DNA of 64,000 nt from Harmonia axyridis (taxonomy: Eukaryota; Arthropoda; Insecta; Coleoptera; Coccinellidae): assembly GCF_914767665.1 (NCBI RefSeq), contig NC_059507.1, forward strand, positions 5,952,001 to 6,016,000. The letters run 5' to 3'. Numbering within the stretch: position 1 is the stretch's first letter; each line of letters starts with the position of its first letter. Below are positions 58,111-64,000 of this stretch, in pieces. The position numbers were made by a program, and so were the translations under genes. Below the pieces are notes generated by a model. That model saw only the letters and a list, made by a program, of their open reading frames with translations. It was not told the origin of the DNA and searched no databases.

Positions 58111-59335
58111 AACTGAAAAAGAAACTGCAACACCCAAAAGGAGCTGTTTAAATTTTAGATTTTAGTTGCTAAAACATAGATAGTGAAGCAAGGAGTAAAT
58201 GATTGAAATTTGGAGAAGAAAACGGGTCTACAATTTTTTTTAATAAATTTCTTAATAATGTGTTTGTCCACACATTTTTTATACACTTCCCGACACGTCT
58301 CGGCATTGATGCAATAAGATGGTCTATTTCTTCTTGAGGGATACTATCCCAAGCTACCTATACTTTATCTTTCAGAGCCGCCAAAGTCAGTGGGAATGGG
58401 GTAAATTTCCAAGCCTTCTACCCATGATGTCCCAAATATGCTCTATGGTCAAAAGATCGGGGGATCTGGGCGGCCATGGCGAAAGGTTCACATGGCTCAC
58501 TTCGAAAAAGTTTCAAATAACTCTGGCAACATGAGGTCGGGCATTATCTTGCTGAAATATTAGATTCTCGAGCCGGTTAAGGTAAGGGAGAACATATGGC
58601 TCCACTATTCCTTGAAGGTAACGCAGCGCTGTCATGTTACCTCGAATAAAAACTAAAGATGAACTACATGCATGTGCAATAACACCTCATACCATTACGC
58701 CTACTGTCTGGTGTACATGACGCTCAATATCAAACTGAGGTTCACGTCTTTCTCCCCGACGTCGTCTAACCCTTCTTCGGCCATCATGTGCACCCAAGGT
58801 GAATCGAGATACATCAAAAAAGACGACCTGATGCCATCCCACATTCCAATGTTGACGTTCTCTGCACCACTATAATCGTTGCCGGCGATACTCAACCGTC
58901 AGAGGTAACACAAGATGGAGTTGATAATGCTGCAGTTCAAAAGACCTTATCCGACGGTAAACCGTTCGGATAGTTACAGGATGGTCTTGCTCTCCTAACC
59001 TCTCATCAGCCAAAGATCGAGTTGTCGCAAATCGGTCTCTAATGGCCAGAAGTCTTAGACGTCGATCTTGAATTTCATTTGTGCCCCTTCGACGCCCGGT
59101 GCCTACTATTCTTCAATTTTGGGCATTATCAAACCACGCTCGACAACATATCATAACAGTAGTTGGATTTCTGTTCGTACGGTTAGCGATTTCTCGAAAT
59201 GACAACCCCGCCTCCCGTAGACCAATAATTCGACCTCTTTAAAATTCACTTAACTGGCGATAAATTCCGCTACACGTGCTCTAGGCATTTTAACAACAAC
59301 TAAACATCGACATTGGATCTCCTCGAACAGCTGGT
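58110..59335 (-). mobile_element. Decayed Tc1-like element
   Basis: The minus strand shows a Tc1-type transposase in pieces: an N-terminal MPRARVAEF start at about 59290, REIANRTNRNPTT-like HTH codons, a DRFATTRSLADERL segment near 59.0 kb, then QQDNARPHVARVI near 58.54 kb and WPPRSPDLLTIEHIWD near 58.45 kb. Many stops and frameshifts are present. The ends are not precisely defined. Confidence 0.72.
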
Positions 59336-60189
59336 TTTTTGTAACATTTGAAAAACTTGCAAAAAACGACTACAATATATAAGTAACAATAATTATTTAC
59401 ATGAAAAAACCTTCACGATGTTTTTCTCCAAATTCAATCATTTTCAGAGGATCGTTTGATATTGCTTCACTCATCCTGAAAAATGTTGGTATCCCAAAAA
59501 CGCTGAGGCAAGAAAAGTAGTTAAACCTTGTCAGATCACGTGGTATAAACCCCTCTCAAAACGATAGATCAATAATGGTCTTTGAGTATATATCAAGCAA
59601 TCTCAAAAGCCTCGAAATCACCATTAATGGAGCATCAATATTTTCCCTATTGACACTTGATTATCTATTGGTCTATCGCATCAATTTCTATCAGCTCCAG
59701 CCTCTGTTAGTAAACGTAAGCGTTAGAATCCGAATGGACAAATCTGTCCTGCAATATTCCCCAGAGTTCAACGATAGTATGAAGCTGATTGCAGAGGGCA
59801 AACGTGCACATTGTTACTATCTCTAAGCAGGGAGTGCTGTAACAATTTGTAGTTATTGCTGACGCTATTCACGTACTGGAAATATGGCAGCGTCCACTGG
59901 ACCGGAATAGGGCAATTGTGGATTTAAATTAGGGATTGCTCGAATTTCCCGACGATAATTCAATGCACTAAGCCGCGCGCTTTCAAATGCGCCACATGAG
60001 GAACGATAAGTGGTTTTGTCAAAAATCGCTCTATGCATGGCCTGCTCGATCGGGATGGATGATGCCGCCAATTTAGAGATCGGTTGAATGTCATATCATG
60101 TTGACACTTCACATAATATAACTGAAACATAATTAATTAGTACGGCGAATGAAATGAAATTTAGAGCATGCTTGTTACTGGATCAGTAA
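59336..60189. other. Intergenic, two unassigned open frames
   Basis: The plus strand 59575-59826 and the minus strand 60071-59865 each have an open frame of 68-83 codons. The latter has a higher GC content and a plausible protein composition (e.g. AIFDKTTYRSSCGAFESARL) but no motif I can name. Either could be a mobile-element relic. Confidence 0.3.
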
Positions 60190-61375
60190 CAGGCCAATTG
60201 AAAAGTCCCCGGTCTACCATAGTACAACACATTTTTTTGGCGAAATTCGATTTTATTATTCAACATAGTTGCATTCAAGGGCGATACAGCGATTATAGCG
60301 ATCTTCCAACTTTTCGATACCATTTTTGTAGTAAGATTTGTCTTTCGCTTCAAAATAAGCTTCAGTTTCGGCGATTACTTCTTCATTGGCGCTAAATTTC
60401 ATTCCAGCGAGCATTCTTTTGAGGTCTGAGAACAGGAAAAAGTCGTTGGGGGCCAGATCTGGCGAATACGGTGGATGCAGAAGCAGTTCCAAGCCCAATT
60501 CATGCAATTTTGCCATTGTTTTCATTGATTTGTGACATAGCGCATTGTCCTGATGAAACTGCACCTTTTTTTCTTGAAATGGGGCCATCTTTTAACGATT
60601 TCATCCTTCAAACGATTCTGGCCCTTTTGGAGGTAACCAATGAATATTATATCTTGCACATCCCAGAATACTGATGCCATAACCTTGCCAGATGACTGTT
60701 GTGTTTCTTCTTGCTTTGGATTCGGTTCATCATGTGCAGTCCACTCAGCTGACTGTCGATTGGACTCCGGAGTGAAATGATAGAGCCATGTTTCATCCAT
60801 TATCACATATCAACGCAAAAATTCAAGTTTAATGCACTTAAACAGCTCCAAACACTGCTCAGAATCATTAACACATTGTTGCGTTTGATCGATTGTGAGC
60901 TTGCGTGGCACCCATTTTACACACAGCTTTCTCATGAACAAAAATTCGTGAATGATATGATGTACAAGTTGAGATGATATCTTCACAATGTCTGCTATCT
61001 CGATCAACTTCACTTTACGGTCGTTCAAAATTATTTTGTGAACTTTTTTGATTTTTTCGTCGGTGACAGCCTCTTTTGGACCTCCACTACGTTCGCCGTC
61101 TTCGGTGCTCATTTCACCATGTTTAAACTTAGCATACCAATCAATGATGGTTGGTTTTCTTGGTGCAGACCCCGGAAACTCTTCATCAAGCCAAGATTTT
61201 GCTTCAACTCTATTATTTTCCTTCAAAAAGCAATATTTTATCAGCACACGAATTCCTTTTTTCCATCTTGTTTCAAATAATAAAAGTAGCTACACTCACA
61301 ACGCAATATCTCACAAACTATTGGTCGGACTGCTGTCAAATTTTGACATGTATCGTTTGAAGGTTGGTACTAACT
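60190..61375 (-). mobile_element. Mariner (DD34D), nearly full length but frameshifted
   Basis: The longest copy of the family also seen at 13.0 and 30.5 kb. Minus-strand transposase pieces: 61247-60810 (HTH region, KSWLDEEFPGSAPRKPTIID), 60806-60522 (DETWLYHFTPESNRQSAEW, KVMASVFWDVQDIIFIGYLQ) and 60588-60256 (FHQDNALCHKSMKTMAKLHE, PPYSPDLAPNDFFLFSD, ending in a CIALECNYVE tail). The spacing between the second and third Asp is 34. Two frameshifts separate the pieces. The left edge is CCAATTGAAAAGTCCCCGGT; the right edge is less certain. Confidence 0.86.
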
Positions 61376-61653
61376 AAAAATCATATGGATTTAATACTAG
61401 CACCGCCATCTGTGCATCAAACTGTGTCTGTGCATTCCACAAACTTGCTTTCTATCAACTACTTTTTGGAAATAATAAACCATTGTGTAAGATTTAGCGT
61501 ATTTTCTGGATGGAAATTATTCTGTAGGGTTTCTTCATTTTATTCTCCCAGATCAATAGTCTCTAACAATCAATTCTGTTGATGAATAGGTTTCAAGATT
61601 AAATAAATAATAGTTTCATTTCTGTATATTAATAACATATCAAATTTATTTCA
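61376..61653. other. Spacer, no gene
   Basis: No supported feature between the mariner and the tRNA-like inverted repeat. Confidence 0.4.
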
Positions 61654-61835
61654 AGGCATTCAGACAATTTTTAAATTCTGGAAAAAGTACCTCCCCGAGC
61701 GTGGCTCGAACCAGCAACCACGATACCTCGATAGCTCAACAGCGAGAGCGTCGGACTAGTAATTCGGAGGTTGCGGGCTCGAGCCCCGCTCGGGGAGGTA
61801 CTTTTTCGAGAATTGAAAAATTGTCTGAATGCCGT
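61654..61835. repeat. Inverted repeat built around a tRNA-like sequence
   Basis: The left arm (61654-61723) and right arm (61765-61835) are inverse copies over about 70 bases: GGCATTCAGACAATTTTTAA, then GAAAAAGTACCTCCCCGAGC. The centre is the 5' part of a tRNA-like sequence whose 3' part lies in the right arm. The left arm therefore contains an inverse copy of that tRNA 3' half. Confidence 0.85.
61725..61796 (+). tRNA. tRNA-Thr(AGT)-like sequence, probably tRNA-derived
   Basis: A 72-base cloverleaf can be drawn: acceptor ACCTCGA/TCGGGGA (6 of 7 pairs including one G-T), D stem GCTC/GAGC, anticodon stem TCGGA/TTCGG around loop CTAGTAA (anticodon AGT, threonine), and T stem GCGGG/CCCGC around CTCGAGC. 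The D loop lacks the usual GG, and the first acceptor pair is a mismatch. With the flanking inverted repeat, it looks like a tRNA-derived mobile sequence, not a working gene, though expression cannot be excluded. Confidence 0.5.
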
Positions 61836-64000
61836 GAAATTAATTATTAAGTTTATGATACGAAATATTGGTTTAAATCAGCTAAAATCAATAATGATGG
61901 CTTGTTGTGATGCCTCTTTCCCAAATCTTGATACATGTGAATAAAAATTAATCTCTGCAGTAACTAGAGAATTACAAGTGGATGGGGTAAACCTCAAATT
62001 CGTCTCTACCCCCACCAAATTTAATCATCTCATTTCTGCTGGTCCTCGTTAAATACTTTAGCAAAGCGCGAGCAGTGTATCCCTTCGAATCTGTGTACTC
62101 AAAGGATAACCAATATTTTAAGAGGGACTTCAAGATATTAAAAGCAAGATGTAATTAGAAATTGTGCCAGGAGGCAACAGGAAATGTGATTAGAAGACAC
62201 GACCGACTGTTCAGGCTTCGTCGCTTTTAAATCTAGTTAGAAGAACCGTACTGGGATTCTGATTAAGAAATTATTGTGGATTATGACATCATCCCTCATT
62301 GCAGATTAGAAATGTTCACCGTTGGAGATATTGTAGGTTCAAACGCGAGGTTGGTTGTGGAATATTTGAAATATGACCTATTAACAGACTGTGGAATGTC
62401 GATATTATACAGAATTGTCACAAGAAACAACATTTTTAAACTCAAGATTTAATAATTCTTACTAGTTGATTTTTGTAGATATTTTTTTAATTTAATTCTT
62501 TGATTTTTTGTTCTAAAAATATAGTAATCTTCAGCTTGGAGAATCAATGGGATAGAAAATCTGATTTTTCTACCAAATTCTATGCGAGTAGCTCATAGTT
62601 TAAGAGAAAAACCCTGAATAGCTTTAATTTCAGGGTATGGTTGAAGTTTTTGTTCTTAGAATTATTGTAAAGTTTCACTATTGAAAATAATAAATCAAAA
62701 TATATAAGAATATCAATATAGTATAAAAATTTTATGAATATCCAGAGGCCGGATTTGAACCCAGAATCATTCGAAAAGCGGAATTTTGGTTGATACTGTG
62801 ATTGCAAATTTAAATTTAATCATTTTTAGTTTCATTTATAATTGTTTCAAAATTACCCGCAGAAACCATATATTTTCAGTTTTCAAAAACGCTTTGATAG
62901 ATTCGTTACGGATGCACAAAGTGACAACAGCGCCTATTTGGATAGCTTATGAAACCAATCCAATACAAAATTTGATATGAGAGATATGAAGTGTGCGGTT
63001 ATATTTTTCTATTTCTTGATGGTTGGCTTCTACTTTAATCTGATTAAATTAAAGTTATTGTTTTCCAATATTCTGTTCTATCCATGTATTCTGGCATCTT
63101 GGCATAAGATGATTATGTTCTGTTATATAGAGAAGAAAATTTTTTAATTTCATTTCCATGATTTTTTGTCTTTTTGACCTAGACTCAGAAGAATCAGAGT
63201 GGTATATTAACTCATCTTATAGTTGCCAAGTATACATATTCCAAAATGTAAAGGATATTTTTTAGAAACGATTCCAAAGATTTAGCATTGAAAATAAGGA
63301 ATAGAAAGCCAAAAGTTACAATATGGCGAATGCGCCAGGGCATATTTCCTGAAGTAAGTTGTCATCGGTTGAATTAAAATAGTGGTGCATATAGATAAAC
63401 CATATATAAATAACATGATTGAATTGAAGGATACAAAAAAGATCAGCATATTAATAATACTAAAATACCAAATGCGTCACTAGGTTTTTCAATGTAATGA
63501 GAAAATTAACAAATTTCATGAATCTTGTCAAACATGTTAGAAATATGATTTTTTGAGAACCGGCACTGACAATGAAGTGAATGAAAATAAGTTAGGTGCT
63601 AAATTCTTGATTTCCTTCACAAATCCAATAGTAGTTTGGAAATGCAAACACACTAGGGAGAAGTAGGTCAAAACCTCAAGAATTCAATATATCCTGTCTG
63701 TAAATAAAATGGGATAGCTACGAACTCAATAAACACTTGAGTTCTCTGAAGGGCTTCTAATATGCACTTGGGAAAGCTTTGAATACCTTGGAGCTGTCAA
63801 CATGTTACTTCAGTGCAGAAACTTTTTGAAGCATTGAAATTGAGGTCACACTAAAGCAGAAAACTATTATTTCAGTTAATTCATGGAAGTTTTGATGTCA
63901 ATATCAACAAAAAAATTGAATCAATAGCGGCATTAGAAGCTCAAAATTTCAAAAATTACATACCTTGTGAAAAAATTATCTGTTCGGGCGACGAGGACTT
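61836..64000. other. Right flank, no gene supported
   Basis: AT-rich. A possible tRNA B-box-like motif on the minus strand (GGTTCAAATCCGGCC, about 62747-62761) hints at an old SINE. A 56-codon frame at 62975-63145 begins with a hydrophobic leader, but nothing supports it as a gene. The rest shows neither domains nor inverted repeats. Confidence 0.4.

Noticed and set aside
58319..58895. Open frames on both strands at 58.3-58.9 kb
   Set aside because: They are out-of-frame readings across a decayed Tc1-like transposase.
62735..62770. tRNA gene on the minus strand
   Set aside because: Only a B-box-like motif is visible; no A box or cloverleaf can be drawn, so at most an old SINE trace.

Overview
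This window looks like AT-rich nuclear DNA from an insect. The support is split genes with GT-AG introns (some as short as about 54 bases), a Dicer-partner type dsRNA-binding protein, two insect-type otopetrin channels, and very many Tc1/mariner-class transposon remnants. A beetle is a reasonable guess, but nothing here proves the order. I see no bacterial operons, rRNA or CRISPR arrays.

Five protein-coding genes can be built exon by exon with consistent splice phases. (1) 933-7259 (+): a 13-exon gene for an 825-residue protein with a GARIN/FAM71-like N-terminal domain and a C-terminal RasGEF (CDC25-like) domain. (2) 8917-10313 (-): a 3-exon, 307-residue dsRNA-binding protein resembling R2D2/Loquacious. 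(3) 11561-14393 (+): a 2-exon secreted, cysteine-containing, helix-rich protein of unknown function. (4) 22526-29789 (-): a 10-exon otopetrin proton channel (582 residues). (5) 41268-49351 (+): a second, 9-exon otopetrin (633 residues). The two otopetrins are head to head and about 11.5 kb apart. Their exons encode the same domain in the same order but differ in several intron positions, so they look like old paralogues. Genes 1-3 are unrelated to each other in function as far as I can tell.

The rest is mostly mobile DNA, layered by repeated insertion. It includes: four copies of a deletion-derived DD41D mariner-like element (about 18.5, 42.2, 51.0 and 56.4 kb); two mariner families with recognisable DD34D transposases (remnants at 13.0, 30.5 and 60.2 kb; copies at 16.2, 39.6 and 48.7 kb); a mariner at 24.4-26.9 kb split by a 1.5 kb foldback element; a Tc1-like element with intact ends (34.4-36.0 kb) and a decayed one (58.1-59.3 kb); a pogo-like element with psq, CENP-B and PHD modules (52.0-53.7 kb); and a 5'-truncated non-LTR retrotransposon (20.0-22.2 kb). 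Several inverted-repeat (foldback) elements are also present, one of them centred on a tRNA-Thr-like sequence at 61.65-61.84 kb.

Region by region: 0-15 kb holds genes 1-3; 14.5-22.3 kb is transposon-dominated; 22.5-29.8 kb is otopetrin A; 29.8-41.2 kb is intergenic and repeat-rich; 41.3-49.4 kb is otopetrin B; 49.4-64 kb is almost entirely repeats and transposon remnants, with only a few unassigned open frames.
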